64,000 nt of DNA from UBA2821 sp902763335 (GCA_052066835.1 JBQHRJ010000005.1); one strand, 5' to 3'; positions 40,286 through 49,800 are shown, numbered from the stretch's first letter. The notes: generated from the letters alone by a model not told the origin. Numbers and translations are program-made.

Positions 40286-42829
40286 ATGGATGACAAGTTA
40301 TATGGAATGATGAATTGGCCGGATATAGAGGGAATAGAGTACTGTGATCAGGATACACCGGGTAGTGTACTTGGACCACATCTGACAGATGACGGACTTT
40401 TGATTCAGGCATTTGTACCTGATGCTAAAAGTGTAAAAGTTAATCTTACAACTCTTAAGAAAAGTTACCCGATGGAGAAAATGGATGATGCAGGCTTTTT
40501 TGCAGTCCTGATTGACAGTAAAGTTAATTTAAGATATAAGCTTGAAGCAGAATATGAGTCAGGCGACAAGAATGAATACTGGGATCCTTATGAATTTGAG
40601 ACAACAATTAAGGAGGACGAGCTTAAAAAGTTAAATGCAGGAATCTGTTATGATGCATATAATATTTTGGGAGCTCATGCGAAGAGAATAAATAATGTTG
40701 CCGGTGTTGAGTTCAGCGTATGGGCACCATTTGCACTGAGAGTAAGTGTTGTTGGTGAATTTAATGACTGGGATGGAAGAAAACATCAGATGTCAAAGAT
40801 TGGAGATACAGGTGTATTCAGTATTTTCATTCCGGGAGTAAAAGAGGGCGCATTATACAAATATGAGATAAAGAAAAAGGGCGATGAAAATATTATAAAG
40901 GCTGATCCTTATGCATTTGCTACAGAGGTGCAGGGGGAAGGCGCATCAATAGTAAACAGTGTTGAATCATTTAAATGGGATGACACAAAGTGGCTTAACG
41001 AGAGAAAGAAAAAAGATTTGCTGACAGGGGCAATGTCTATATATGAACTTCATATTCCATCATGGTATAAGGATGAGAAAAAGCTTACATTGACTGATGT
41101 TACTGATGATATTGTAAAATATGTAAGTGGCATGGGTTACACACATGTGGAGATAATGCCTGTTATGTGTGCTGGAGATGAAGACAGGGTCGGATATGCG
41201 ACTAAGAGTTTCTATGCTGTTGACAGCAGAATATGCAGTGCGGATGAATTGATGAAACTCATAAACGCACTTCATAAGAAAAATATCGGTGTTATACTCG
41301 ACTGGGCAGCAAATGGATTTTCATCAGATGAACAGGGAATGCGGGCATTTGACGGTTCGTGCCTGTATGAGCATGAGGAGTACAAGAAGGGCGTAAATCC
41401 AAGAACAGGTACATACATGTTCAATTATGCCAGACCTGAGGTGACAAGTTTCCTTATAGCTAATGCACTGTATTGGATTAATGTTTTTCATGCAGACGGA
41501 ATAAAGGTTCATTCAGTTGCGTCAATGTTGTATCTTGATTATGACAGAAAGCCTGGTGAATGGGTACCTAACATTTATGGTGGAAATGAAAATCTCGATG
41601 CTATTGAGTTTTTAAAGCATCTTAATTCTATTATGAAGAAAAAGACGGATGGAACTTTTATTATTGCAGATGACAATTCAGGATATCCGGAGCTTACAGG
41701 TGAAGTATCTGAGGATTGCATAGGATTTGACTTTAAGATGAATGAGGGATGGAGAAATGACCTTATAAATTACATGGGAGTTGTGCCATACCTTCGTAAC
41801 CAGCATTATAATGAGATATCACTCAGTATGGTATATCAGTATGCGGACAGTTTCATAGTAGGTTTCCCTCATAATGAGGTATCTGACGGAAATGCGTCTA
41901 TGATAGGAAAAATGACAGGTGATACAGAGGAACGCAAATTTGCAAATCTCAGGGCAGCATATGGTTATATGTTTGTACATCCGGGAAAGAAACTTATGTT
42001 TATGGGTCAGGATTTTGCCCAGTATGAACCGTGGAATCCGGATGGAACACTGGACTGGAAACTTTTTGATGAAGATAAACATAAGCAGATGAATAATTAT
42101 GTTAAGGAACTTAACAAATTATATACATCAGAGAAGGCACTTTTTGAACTTGATAATTATGAGAGCGGATTTGAATGGATAAACAATATATCAGCAAGAG
42201 AAAGTATTCTTGTATTTGTCAGAAAAGGAAAGACGCCTGATGATATATTAGTGGTTGTATGTAACTTTGATGATGTTGACAGAGAAGACTATAAAATCGG
42301 CGTACCTGCAGTTGGAAAATATAAAGAAATATTTAACAGCGACAGAGTTGAATTCGGTGGAAACGGATTTGTAAACCCGAGATTAAAACAGTCGAAAACA
42401 GATGAATGTGACGGAAGACCTGAATCTGTAAGAATTAATGTTCCGGCACTCGGAATAACAGTACTTAAATATTCAAAAGCAGATGAAAAGGTAACAGGAA
42501 ATGCCGGAGCAAAATCAAAGGCAAAAGCGAAAGCTGAGGCGAAGAAGACTAAAACAGCTACGAAGAAAACTGCAAAAAGTTCAGCAGCAAAAGTGACTGA
42601 GGCAAAGCAGGAAGCTAAAGAGACAAAAGCTGTGAAAACAACAGAAGCAAAAGCTGCAAAGCCTGAGAAAGTAACAGAAGTTAAAACTGCAAAGCCTGAG
42701 AAAATAACAGAAGTTAAAGCTGTAAAGTCCGAGAAGATGACAGATGTTAAGGACACAAAAGCTAAGAATATAGCTACTAAGGCAATACAGGAAGAAAAAG
42801 ATGAAAAAGCCGGAAAGGGTAGAAAGTAA
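40286..42829 (+). CDS. GlgB-like protein with lost catalytic residues and Lys-rich tail
   Basis: An 847-residue homologue of glycogen branching enzyme: two early-set domains (CBM48-like, about 30-230, with FSVWAPFALRVSVVGEFNDWDGR), a GH13 barrel (about 240-600) and an all-beta C-domain. The fold signatures are clear (LYLDYDRKPGEW, GGNENLDAIEFLK, FANLRAAYGYMF, LMFMGQDFAQ). The catalytic set is not: the nucleophile Asp is His409 (GIKVHSV), the Glu-Glu of AEES is Asp462-Asp463 (IADDNS), the stabilising Asp is Asn530 (FPHNEVS), and the conserved His after DW is Asn343. The protein should not branch glucan; it may bind glycogen as a scaffold or sensor. A Lys/Ala/Glu tail of about 110 residues with three 11-residue repeats follows. 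It overlaps mscS by one base. Confidence 0.85.
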   Translation: MDDKLYGMMNWPDIEGIEYCDQDTPGSVLGPHLTDDGLLIQAFVPDAKSVKVNLTTLKKSYPMEKMDDAGFFAVLIDSKVNLRYKLEAEYESGDKNEYWDPYEFETTIKEDELKKLNAGICYDAYNILGAHAKRINNVAGVEFSVWAPFALRVSVVGEFNDWDGRKHQMSKIGDTGVFSIFIPGVKEGALYKYEIKKKGDENIIKADPYAFATEVQGEGASIVNSVESFKWDDTKWLNERKKKDLLTGAMSIYELHIPSWYKDEKKLTLTDVTDDIVKYVSGMGYTHVEIMPVMCAGDEDRVGYATKSFYAVDSRICSADELMKLINALHKKNIGVILDWAANGFSSDEQGMRAFDGSCLYEHEEYKKGVNPRTGTYMFNYARPEVTSFLIANALYWINVFHADGIKVHSVASMLYLDYDRKPGEWVPNIYGGNENLDAIEFLKHLNSIMKKKTDGTFIIADDNSGYPELTGEVSEDCIGFDFKMNEGWRNDLINYMGVVPYLRNQHYNEISLSMVYQYADSFIVGFPHNEVSDGNASMIGKMTGDTEERKFANLRAAYGYMFVHPGKKLMFMGQDFAQYEPWNPDGTLDWKLFDEDKHKQMNNYVKELNKLYTSEKALFELDNYESGFEWINNISARESILVFVRKGKTPDDILVVVCNFDDVDREDYKIGVPAVGKYKEIFNSDRVEFGGNGFVNPRLKQSKTDECDGRPESVRINVPALGITVLKYSKADEKVTGNAGAKSKAKAKAEAKKTKTATKKTAKSSAAKVTEAKQEAKETKAVKTTEAKAAKPEKVTEVKTAKPEKITEVKAVKSEKMTDVKDTKAKNIATKAIQEEKDEKAGKGRK
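42650..42748 (+). repeat. Three 33-bp tandem repeats in the GlgB-like tail
   Basis: Units 42650-42682, 42683-42715 and 42716-42748 each encode K-x-x-K-x-E-K-x-T-x-V. The first two differ at few bases; the third is more diverged. They make a basic, repeat-built tail like those of histone-H1-type or nucleic-acid-binding proteins. Confidence 0.85.
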
Positions 42830-43746
42830 TGATACCATTTTTCTTACTTACTGAAACAGAGACAGAAGCAGCAACAGAAAATGTACTTATGACAGCAGGT
42901 GAAGTGGCAGATGATATAAACAAAAAGGCAAATGCATTTGTTGAATATTTAAAGACACACATTGATACATTTATTGCATTTGGATTTAGAATATTATTTG
43001 CAATATTAATGATTATCGTTGGTAAGATTATAATTAAGTTTCTTTTGAAAATCTGTGACAGATTTTTTGACAGGGCAGGAACAGAGATAAGTGTGCGAAA
43101 GTTCCTCAATTCATTTATCAGGGTAGTTCTCTATATTGTTTTGATTCTGGTGGTTTGTGCGCAGGTTGGAATTGAGACTACATCATTTATTGCTGTGATG
43201 GGTTCAGCAGGTCTTGCACTTGGTCTGTCATTACAGGGAAGCCTGTCAAACTTTGCAGGTGGAATACTTATTCTTTTAATTAAACCGTTTGTAGTGGGAG
43301 ATTATATTATAGACGGTGGAAGTGGAAAAGAGGGAAAAGTATCAAGAATAGATTTATTCTATACACACCTGATTACACCGGATAATAAAATGATAGTTAT
43401 TCCGAATGGCACACTTGCTAACAGCAATCTGACTAATCTCACAACATTTGACAAACGCCGTGTAGATATTATGGTAGGAATAAGTTATTCTTCAGATATC
43501 AAAAAGGCTAAGGAACTGTTAGAGGAGATAGCAGATAAATGCCAGTATGTTTTAAAGGAAGAAAAAGTAGAAGTTTTTGTTAATAGTCTGGATTCAAGTC
43601 AGGTTACGCTTGGAATAAGAGTATGGACAAAAACGACAGATTATTGGGATGCTTTGTTTCAGTTAAATGAAACTATAAAATATACATTTGATGAAAATGA
43701 TATAGAGATTCCTTTTGATCAGTTGGAAGTTCATGTAAAGAAATAA
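42829..43746 (+). CDS. mscS: Small-conductance mechanosensitive channel (MscS family)
   Basis: A 305-residue membrane channel. Three helices: about 45-65, 95-115 and the pore helix TM3 (SAGLALGLSLQGSLSNFAGGILILL), followed by FVVGDYI and the beta domain with PNGTLANSNLTN, then a cytoplasmic cage. It opens under membrane tension to release osmolytes. It starts with ATG overlapping the TAA of the GlgB-like gene (TAATG), a clear case of translational coupling, and is closed by a hairpin. Coupling to the GlgB-like gene is unexpected. Confidence 0.93.
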   Translation: MIPFFLLTETETEAATENVLMTAGEVADDINKKANAFVEYLKTHIDTFIAFGFRILFAILMIIVGKIIIKFLLKICDRFFDRAGTEISVRKFLNSFIRVVLYIVLILVVCAQVGIETTSFIAVMGSAGLALGLSLQGSLSNFAGGILILLIKPFVVGDYIIDGGSGKEGKVSRIDLFYTHLITPDNKMIVIPNGTLANSNLTNLTTFDKRRVDIMVGISYSSDIKKAKELLEEIADKCQYVLKEEKVEVFVNSLDSSQVTLGIRVWTKTTDYWDALFQLNETIKYTFDENDIEIPFDQLEVHVKK

Positions 43747-43763
43747 GTATACAGTGTTAATGA

Positions 43764-43799
43764 TATGCCCGGGGTCATTGTGGCTTCGGGCATAAAAAA
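43764..43799 (+). terminator. Rho-independent terminator after mscS
   Basis: TATGCCCG (43764-43771) pairs with CGGGCATA (43787-43794), with a large loop. The downstream run is A-rich, so as read on the minus strand it is preceded by T; activity on + is moderate. Confidence 0.55.
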
Positions 43800-43826
43800 T
43801 AACATGCTTATATGGAGATTAACGTT

Positions 43827-45089
43827 ATGAAAGCTATAAAGAAAAGAAGTATAAAAATAATTATATTTGCAGTAATGACAATGACTGTATTGGGATGTAA
43901 TAATGCTTTTGCAGCAGAGAGTACACTTGTAGAGTTTAATTATGATGCATCAGGTAAAGTATCGGGAGAGAAACTTACAGAGTATGGTGATAAAGACGGA
44001 TACACATCTACAGGAGGAAATGGAAATATATTATGCTATATGGCAACAGACAGTTCGAGAGCACTTGAATGGTCTGATCCGGAATATAATAATGATGGTG
44101 TAAATATTGTTCCGATAGTCAGGGCAAGTTCAAAAAATACATGGGGAAGTGTTCCTTCGTTTGCGGTGAGTGTATCTACAAAGGGGTTTACACAGATAAA
44201 GTTTTCAGCTAAAATGGCAGGTTCAAGCAATGGACCATCAATATGGAAATTGCAGTACAGTGTTGATGGCACAAATTATACAGATGTAGCAGGTTCTCAG
44301 ATAGAGATACAATTTGATTCAAGAAAAAATATGATAAATTATTATAATGGATTTTCATTACCGGAGGCAGTGGCAGATAAAGACATTGTATATATAAGAA
44401 TAATTGCTGCTTCTGAAAAGACTGTTATAGGAGGAAATTATTTAAGTATACCATGGGGGGGAGAAACGGCAATAAATAATATAAGCGTGCGTGGTACGGA
44501 TATAGCGTCAATACAGACTACAACTGCAGCACCTGAACCGACTACCACAAAACCGAATATGCAGCCGGCTACATCTCAGAAACCGACAGAAAACAATACA
44601 ACAAGGAAAAATGAACAGACTACAAAACCGGGAAATGAGAGAAAAACCACACCGTCTGAGACACATGGAAATAATAAAAATGATGAGACGACAGGTGCAA
44701 ATGGAAATAAAAATCAGTCCGGCACAAACGGAACAGCTAACAATGCTACATCACAGAATGGTAAATCTGACAGTTCGCATCCGGTAGCTACACATATAGT
44801 TACGGAGACAAATGCTGCAGGAGAAACCATTACATCTGTAGTGTATGATGAAACACAGGAAGAAACTACTGTTTTAGATGATAAAGATAGTAAAAAAGAC
44901 AGCAAAAAAACTACAGACAGTAAAAATAAAAAGGATAAGAATAAAATATCTACATCAGGAGAAGTTGAAAAGACAAGTAGCAACACTGATACAAAAAGCA
45001 GTGAAACTATAATAATTGTGGTACTTGTTATTGTTCTTGCAGCAGGAGTGGGAGCAGCAGTGGTATTTCAAAAAAGAAATAAAGGTTGA
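43827..45089 (+). CDS. Secreted, C-terminally anchored surface protein
   Basis: A 420-residue exported protein. The signal peptide (about 1-32) contains VLGC, a possible lipobox, and AFAAE, a signal peptidase I site; which is used is unclear. A beta-rich domain of about 190 residues (SFAVSVSTKGFTQIKFSAKM, WKLQYSVDGTNYTDV) resembles a discoidin-like or carbohydrate-binding sandwich. A long Thr/Asn/Lys/Glu-rich, low-complexity linker follows, then one C-terminal membrane helix (IIIVVLVIVLAAGVGAAVVF) and a basic end, anchoring it without LPxTG. ATG 43827 has GGAG 9 bases before it and is preferred to 43812. It is likely surface-exposed; ligand unknown. Confidence 0.7.
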   Translation: MKAIKKRSIKIIIFAVMTMTVLGCNNAFAAESTLVEFNYDASGKVSGEKLTEYGDKDGYTSTGGNGNILCYMATDSSRALEWSDPEYNNDGVNIVPIVRASSKNTWGSVPSFAVSVSTKGFTQIKFSAKMAGSSNGPSIWKLQYSVDGTNYTDVAGSQIEIQFDSRKNMINYYNGFSLPEAVADKDIVYIRIIAASEKTVIGGNYLSIPWGGETAINNISVRGTDIASIQTTTAAPEPTTTKPNMQPATSQKPTENNTTRKNEQTTKPGNERKTTPSETHGNNKNDETTGANGNKNQSGTNGTANNATSQNGKSDSSHPVATHIVTETNAAGETITSVVYDETQEETTVLDDKDSKKDSKKTTDSKNKKDKNKISTSGEVEKTSSNTDTKSSETIIIVVLVIVLAAGVGAAVVFQKRNKG

Positions 45090-45167
45090 CATATAAGATA
45101 AATGTGAATAATATTATTCTTATTAGGAAAATGCAAACATATAGAGTATACATATATGGAGGTAACT

Positions 45168-45821
45168 ATGGTTTTTAAGAGGATAAACAAAGATACTGTA
45201 AGATGTATTCTTACAGAGCAGGATATGATAGATAATGGGCTTCAGATAGAAGATTTTTTCAAAAATAAAGGAAAGGTACAGAGTTTTCTCGAAAATCTTG
45301 TGGAACAGGCAAAAGAGCAGATAGGATACGAGGCTAAAGGCGGAATACTTGCAATGCAGGTTATGCCATTGCCAAACAACTGTCTTGCTGTTACATTTTC
45401 TGATGAGCCGAGTGGTGATATTGAAGATATGATGGACCAGATAAGAGAGGTTGCAGAGGATATACTGCCGGGACTGTTAGCAGATGGCGATGATAATGCA
45501 GAGAAAAATAAGCCGGATAAGGTGAGCAGAAAATATGACGGACGCTTATATGAATTTGATAATTTGGAAAGCGTAGAAAGACTGTGCGCATCAATTGAGC
45601 TTGAGAAGGTGAATAAAAGTATTTTATATAAGGAAGATGACAAATATTACATGATACTCAGAAAAGGAAAACTGTCTAAAAAAGTATATGAGTCATTGTG
45701 CTTTTCATTTTTAGAATACGGAAGACTTGTGTCAGATAATCCGGCAGTTCTAGTAAACTGGCAGGAACATAAACAGCCGATGATAAAAAAGAATGCGATA
45801 GGAATTTTAAAGAACATTTAA
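45168..45821 (+). CDS. mecA: MecA-family adaptor protein
   Basis: A 217-residue MecA/YpbH-like adaptor for the ClpC protease. The N-terminal MVFKRINKDTVRCILTEQDMIDNGLQIEDFF is the substrate-binding part. An acidic linker lies in the middle (about 85-120), and the C-terminal ClpC-binding domain carries LYEFDNLESVERLCASI and LYKEDDKYYMILRKGKL. It recruits proteins for degradation and controls ClpC assembly. The start is ATG 45168 after GGAGG. It lies alone between a surface protein and a helicase gene. Confidence 0.88.
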   Translation: MVFKRINKDTVRCILTEQDMIDNGLQIEDFFKNKGKVQSFLENLVEQAKEQIGYEAKGGILAMQVMPLPNNCLAVTFSDEPSGDIEDMMDQIREVAEDILPGLLADGDDNAEKNKPDKVSRKYDGRLYEFDNLESVERLCASIELEKVNKSILYKEDDKYYMILRKGKLSKKVYESLCFSFLEYGRLVSDNPAVLVNWQEHKQPMIKKNAIGILKNI

Positions 45822-45876
45822 AGATTCAAAGAATGTATGGGAGGGTGTATATTTTTAGAAAGGTTTGGAAAAATAG

Positions 45877-47421
45877 ATGGAAGAAATAAGTTACAGAGAA
45901 TCAGGTCTTGATCCCAGAATATTAAGAGCAGTGGAAGAAATGGGTTTTGAACAGATGACACCGATACAGGCACAGGCCATACCGGTACTGCTTGAGGGCA
46001 GGGACGTAATAGGACAGGCACAGACAGGAACAGGAAAGACGGCAGCATTTGGAATACCGGTTATACAGAATGTCTCACCGGATGATAACAGCCTTCAGGC
46101 ACTTGTATTGTGTCCGACAAGGGAGCTTGCAATACAGGCAGCAAGAGAAATCCGCAGTTTTGCAAAATTTATGCATGGAATAAAGGTGTTGCCAATATAT
46201 GGAGGACAGGATATATCAAAGCAGATCCGTTCACTTAAAGGTGGCGTTCAGATAGTTGTCGGAACACCGGGACGAGTTATGGATCACATGAGAAGACATA
46301 CATTAAAACTCGGTTCAATAAAGATGCTTGTACTTGATGAAGCAGACGAAATGCTTGATATGGGATTCAGGGAAGATATCGAAACAATATGCAGTGCCAT
46401 AGACGGTGAACATCAGACTGCATTATTTTCTGCTACAATGCCAAAGGAAATAATGGACATAACAGACAGATATCAGAAGGATGCAGTTTTAGTTAAAGTA
46501 GTGAAAAAGGAGCTTACCATTCCACTTGTGAGACAGTATTATTACGAAGTAAGAAACAGGGACAAGGAAGAGGTAATATGCAGACTTCTTGATTATTACA
46601 ATCCGAAGAGATCACTCATATTCTGTAACACAAAACGAATGGTGGACGAGCTTGCAGATAACCTTAAAGGAAGAGGTTACTTTGCAGAGGGACTTCATGG
46701 GGACCTTAATCAGTATCAGAGAGATAAGGTTATGCAGGGATTCAGAAACGGAAGAACAGAGATTCTTATAGCTACTGATGTTGCGGCAAGAGGTATAGAT
46801 GTCAATAATGTGGAAGCGGTTTTTAATTATGATGTTCCGCAGGATATAGAGTATTATGTTCACAGAATAGGAAGAACCGGACGTGCAGGTAAAAAGGGAC
46901 GTGCCTTTACACTTGTGGTAGGACGTGAAATATATAAGCTTAGAGAAATAGAGAGAACATGTAAGACAAAGATTAAAAACAGACTTATACCGACTGTGTC
47001 TGATATTACGGAAAGCAAGGCTGAAAATATATTAAAGCAGGCACTTGATGTAATGAAAAATAAAGATATCAGTAAAGCAGAAGCTCTTATTGAGAAGAAG
47101 ATGAATGAGGAAGACTTTACGGCTATAGAACTGGCAGCAGCATTTCTCAGAATGGAAGTAGGAGATGAGCCGGAGAACATTATTCTTAAAGAGGATCCGT
47201 ATGTTCCTGAAAAGAGTGACAAAAAGAAGAAAAATAGAAAAGGTGGAAATGGCAGAAGACGTTTCTCAAAGGACGGAAACAAAAAATATAAAGATGGTCA
47301 CGATAAAAAAGGAAAAGAACGTAAAGAGCGAAAAGATAAAGAAGTACCATTTAGTAAATTTAGAAATAAGAAGAAGGATGGAAATAATGATGCTAAACGA
47401 AGGAATAAAAGGAAGAGTTGA
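45877..47421 (+). CDS. DEAD-box RNA helicase
   Basis: A 514-residue superfamily 2 helicase. The motifs run in order: Q motif FEQMTPIQAQAIP, AQTGTGKTAAF (I), PTRELA (Ia), GTPGRV (Ib), DEADEMLD (II), SATM (III), IFCNTKR (IV), ATDVAARGIDV (V), HRIGRTGRAG (VI). A helical linker and a very basic tail rich in Lys, Arg and Gly follow (about 440-514), as in CshA/DeaD-type enzymes that unwind structured RNA in cold response, ribosome assembly and RNA decay. The start has AAAGG 15 bases ahead. The last 35 bp overlap the start of the thioesterase gene. Confidence 0.95.
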   Translation: MEEISYRESGLDPRILRAVEEMGFEQMTPIQAQAIPVLLEGRDVIGQAQTGTGKTAAFGIPVIQNVSPDDNSLQALVLCPTRELAIQAAREIRSFAKFMHGIKVLPIYGGQDISKQIRSLKGGVQIVVGTPGRVMDHMRRHTLKLGSIKMLVLDEADEMLDMGFREDIETICSAIDGEHQTALFSATMPKEIMDITDRYQKDAVLVKVVKKELTIPLVRQYYYEVRNRDKEEVICRLLDYYNPKRSLIFCNTKRMVDELADNLKGRGYFAEGLHGDLNQYQRDKVMQGFRNGRTEILIATDVAARGIDVNNVEAVFNYDVPQDIEYYVHRIGRTGRAGKKGRAFTLVVGREIYKLREIERTCKTKIKNRLIPTVSDITESKAENILKQALDVMKNKDISKAEALIEKKMNEEDFTAIELAAAFLRMEVGDEPENIILKEDPYVPEKSDKKKKNRKGGNGRRRFSKDGNKKYKDGHDKKGKERKERKDKEVPFSKFRNKKKDGNNDAKRRNKRKS

Positions 47422-47779
47422 TAAGGAAGTAAAAAAAGAGGCACTTGCAAGTTCTATGGGAAGCGGACTTTTACCGGTATTTGCCACGCCTGCAATGGTT
47501 ACACTTATGGAAGAAACAGCCTGGAGAAGTGTTGAACCGTATATGGAAGAAGGATGTGGAACTGTAGGTACTGCACTTGATATCAAACATCTTGCAGCGA
47601 CACCGGAGGCTATGAAGGTGTGGTGTGAAAGTGAACTTATAAAAGTTGACGGAAGAAGACTGGTGTTTGATGTTAAGGTATATGATGAATGTGGAATCAT
47701 AGGTGAAGGTACACATGAGAGATTTATAATTAACAATGAAAAATTTGCAGCAAAAGCTGCTGCCAAGAAACAGAAATAA
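47387..47779 (+). CDS. Hotdog-fold thioesterase, FlK-like
   Basis: A 130-residue thioesterase of the fluoroacetyl-CoA-thioesterase-like family. The catalytic set Thr34, Glu42 and His68 has the same spacing as Thr42, Glu50 and His76 of FlK (FATPAMVTLMEETAW, then DIKHLAATP). Substrate is unlikely to be fluoroacetyl-CoA; a house-cleaning acyl-CoA thioesterase is more probable. It starts at ATG 47387 (or 47390) inside the helicase gene's Lys-rich tail, in another frame, with AAGGA 8 bases upstream. The C-terminal end AAKAAAKKQK is basic. The overlap implies coupled translation with the helicase. Confidence 0.8.
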   Translation: MMLNEGIKGRVDKEVKKEALASSMGSGLLPVFATPAMVTLMEETAWRSVEPYMEEGCGTVGTALDIKHLAATPEAMKVWCESELIKVDGRRLVFDVKVYDECGIIGEGTHERFIINNEKFAAKAAAKKQK

Positions 47780-47824
47780 TATAGCTGCTAAACGGATAAT
47801 ATGATGTTTCGGAATGGAGAGTTT

Positions 47825-49288
47825 ATGAACAGAACGCAGAGTATGAAGAGAAATCTTACAATGGTCATGGATTTTTATGAAATGACTATGAGTAATGGAT
47901 ATTTTAGGGATGAAGTAAAAGATACACAGGTTGTGTTTGATGTGTTTTACAGAAAAAATCCGGATAATGGAGGATTTGCAATTTTTGCCGGGTTAGAACA
48001 GATAGTTGATTATATAGAGAATCTTAAATTTTTAGATGAGGATATAGAATATCTGAGAGAACAGAATATGTTTTGCGAGGAATTTCTTGAGTATCTGCAG
48101 AGTTTTAAATTCACCGGAGATATATACGCATTTCCGGAAGGAACCATAATGTATCCGAATGAGCCGGTGATAACGGTTGTAGCTTCATTGATAGATGCTC
48201 AGCTTATAGAAACAGCGGTATTGCTTCAGATTAATCATCAGTCACTTATAGCAACCAAAACTAGAAGGATAGTAAAGGCTGCAAACGGAAGGGCAGTTTC
48301 AGATTTTGGAGCAAGAAGAGCACACAATATGGATGCAGCAGTGTATGGTGCCAGGGCAGCTTATATAGGAGGAGCAGTCGGAACAGCCACGGTTTTGGCG
48401 GGACAGATGTTTGACATATCGATAAGCGGAACAATGGCACACAGTTATATAATGTTTTATAAAGATGAATTTACTGCATTTAAAAAGTATGCACAGACAT
48501 ACCCTGATGCAACAACATTACTTGTAGATACATATGACGTATTAAAAAGCGGAATACCGAATGCAATAAGAGTTGCGAAAGAAGTTCTTGAACCTATGGG
48601 TAAAAGATTAAAGGGTATAAGAATAGATAGTGGAGATTTGGCTTATCTTACGAAAAGGGCAAGAAAGATGCTTGACAAAGCCGGACTTGAGGATTGTAAA
48701 ATAGTTATATCAAACAGTCTTGATGAGTTTACCATCACATCAATATTAAGTCAGGGCGGGTGTGTTGACAGTTTCGGCGTAGGCGAGAGACTTATTACTG
48801 CAAAATCTGAACCTGTTTTTGGTGCGGTATACAAACTTGCAGCGGTAAAAGATGAAAATGGAAATTTTGATCCGAGAATAAAGATATCTGAAAATGTAGA
48901 GAAGATAACAAATCCGGGACTTAAAAAAGTATACAGAATAATAGATGAAGATGGCCGGGCTATTGCCGATATGTTAGCAAGAGCAGACGAAGAGGTTGAC
49001 ATGTCAGAACCGTTCAGATATGTAGATCCGAATAAGCCATGGAAAAACCGTTTCTTTGAAAACTGTAGTGCGAAAGAATTGCAGATTCCTGTTATTCTCG
49101 GAGGAAAAGTGGTATATGAGAAACAATCACTTAAGGATATTGCCGATTATGTAAAAAAACAGCTTTCAGAGGAAATCTGGGAGGAAGAACAGAGATTTGA
49201 AAATCCTCATACTCATTATATGGATATGACACCGGATTACTATGAACTTAAGATGCAGTTATTAAACGATTCGAGAAAAGATGATTAA
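47825..49288 (+). CDS. pncB: Nicotinate phosphoribosyltransferase
   Basis: A 487-residue enzyme of NAD salvage, forming nicotinate mononucleotide from nicotinate and PRPP. It shows LTMVMDFYEMTMSNGYF at the start, then FAGLEQIVDYI, SDFGARRAHN, the GTMAHSYIMF motif with the conserved His, IRIDSGDL (ribose-binding) and FGVGERLIT. The start is ATG 47825 with GGAG 5 bases upstream. It is followed 16 bp later by an SseB-like gene. NAD kinase (nadK) at 61 kb is another NAD gene in the window, unlinked. Confidence 0.94.
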   Translation: MNRTQSMKRNLTMVMDFYEMTMSNGYFRDEVKDTQVVFDVFYRKNPDNGGFAIFAGLEQIVDYIENLKFLDEDIEYLREQNMFCEEFLEYLQSFKFTGDIYAFPEGTIMYPNEPVITVVASLIDAQLIETAVLLQINHQSLIATKTRRIVKAANGRAVSDFGARRAHNMDAAVYGARAAYIGGAVGTATVLAGQMFDISISGTMAHSYIMFYKDEFTAFKKYAQTYPDATTLLVDTYDVLKSGIPNAIRVAKEVLEPMGKRLKGIRIDSGDLAYLTKRARKMLDKAGLEDCKIVISNSLDEFTITSILSQGGCVDSFGVGERLITAKSEPVFGAVYKLAAVKDENGNFDPRIKISENVEKITNPGLKKVYRIIDEDGRAIADMLARADEEVDMSEPFRYVDPNKPWKNRFFENCSAKELQIPVILGGKVVYEKQSLKDIADYVKKQLSEEIWEEEQRFENPHTHYMDMTPDYYELKMQLLNDSRKDD

Positions 49289-49304
49289 TGAAAGGTGATA
49301 AAAT

Positions 49305-49739
49305 ATGGATAATGCAAACAGACTTGTAGGGATGGAGACAAAGATTACAAACATTATGCTTGTGGAGGCAATAAGACAGCTTAAGGAAAATGAAAATCCC
49401 GACACGACCAATGCGGTAATAGATGAAGTTGTTATGAGAGCAAAATTTCTCATGCCTGTAACCGTAAAAGAAGGAAAGATGGAATTTAACATGGTTACAA
49501 ATGCAAGTAAACAGAATTATTTTGTTGCATTTACTGACTGGGAGGAAATGAGAAGCTGTATAAGCGGTCCTGAACAAAAAGCAATGGTAATGACATTTGA
49601 CGATTATGCCATGATAATGAAGAACAACAATCAGACAGAGGGCTTTGTAATTAATCCTTTTTCATCGAATCTTATATTTAAAAGGGATTATGTAAAACAG
49701 CTTTTTGATAAAAAAGTGGAGATACTTACAAAAGAATAG
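49305..49739 (+). CDS. SseB-like family protein
   Basis: A 144-residue soluble protein: NIMLVEAIRQLKENEN, FLMPVTVKEGK, YFVAFTDWEEMRSC, and GFVINPFSSNLIF. This pattern fits the SseB N-terminal (PF07179) family, common in Firmicutes and of unknown function. AAGG lies before the ATG 49305. It ends the pncB operon at a strong terminator. Confidence 0.7.
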   Translation: MDNANRLVGMETKITNIMLVEAIRQLKENENPDTTNAVIDEVVMRAKFLMPVTVKEGKMEFNMVTNASKQNYFVAFTDWEEMRSCISGPEQKAMVMTFDDYAMIMKNNNQTEGFVINPFSSNLIFKRDYVKQLFDKKVEILTKE

Positions 49740-49749
49740 AGTGAAAATT

Positions 49750-49800
49750 AAGGCAGATGCTTTGACGGTGTAGAAACGTTAAAGTATCTGTCTTTTTTTT
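49750..49800 (+). terminator. Rho-independent terminator after the SseB-like gene
   Basis: GGCAGATGCTTTGACG pairs, with three mismatches or bulges, with CGTTAAAGTATCTGTC, then a run of eight T. It separates the pncB unit from the spoIIIA operon. Confidence 0.8.

Noticed and set aside
42650..42748. CRISPR-like direct repeats
   Set aside because: The three 33-bp units are contiguous, without spacers, and encode protein repeats. No CRISPR array was found in the window.
42289..42838. Long minus-strand open frames opposite the GlgB-like tail
   Set aside because: They arise from the Lys/Ala-rich repeats read backwards (Phe/Ser/Ala-rich) and have no start signals.
47165..47386. Extended N-terminus of the thioesterase inside the helicase gene
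   Set aside because: The frame is open only because it overlaps the Lys-rich helicase tail; FlK-like proteins start at about ATG 47387.
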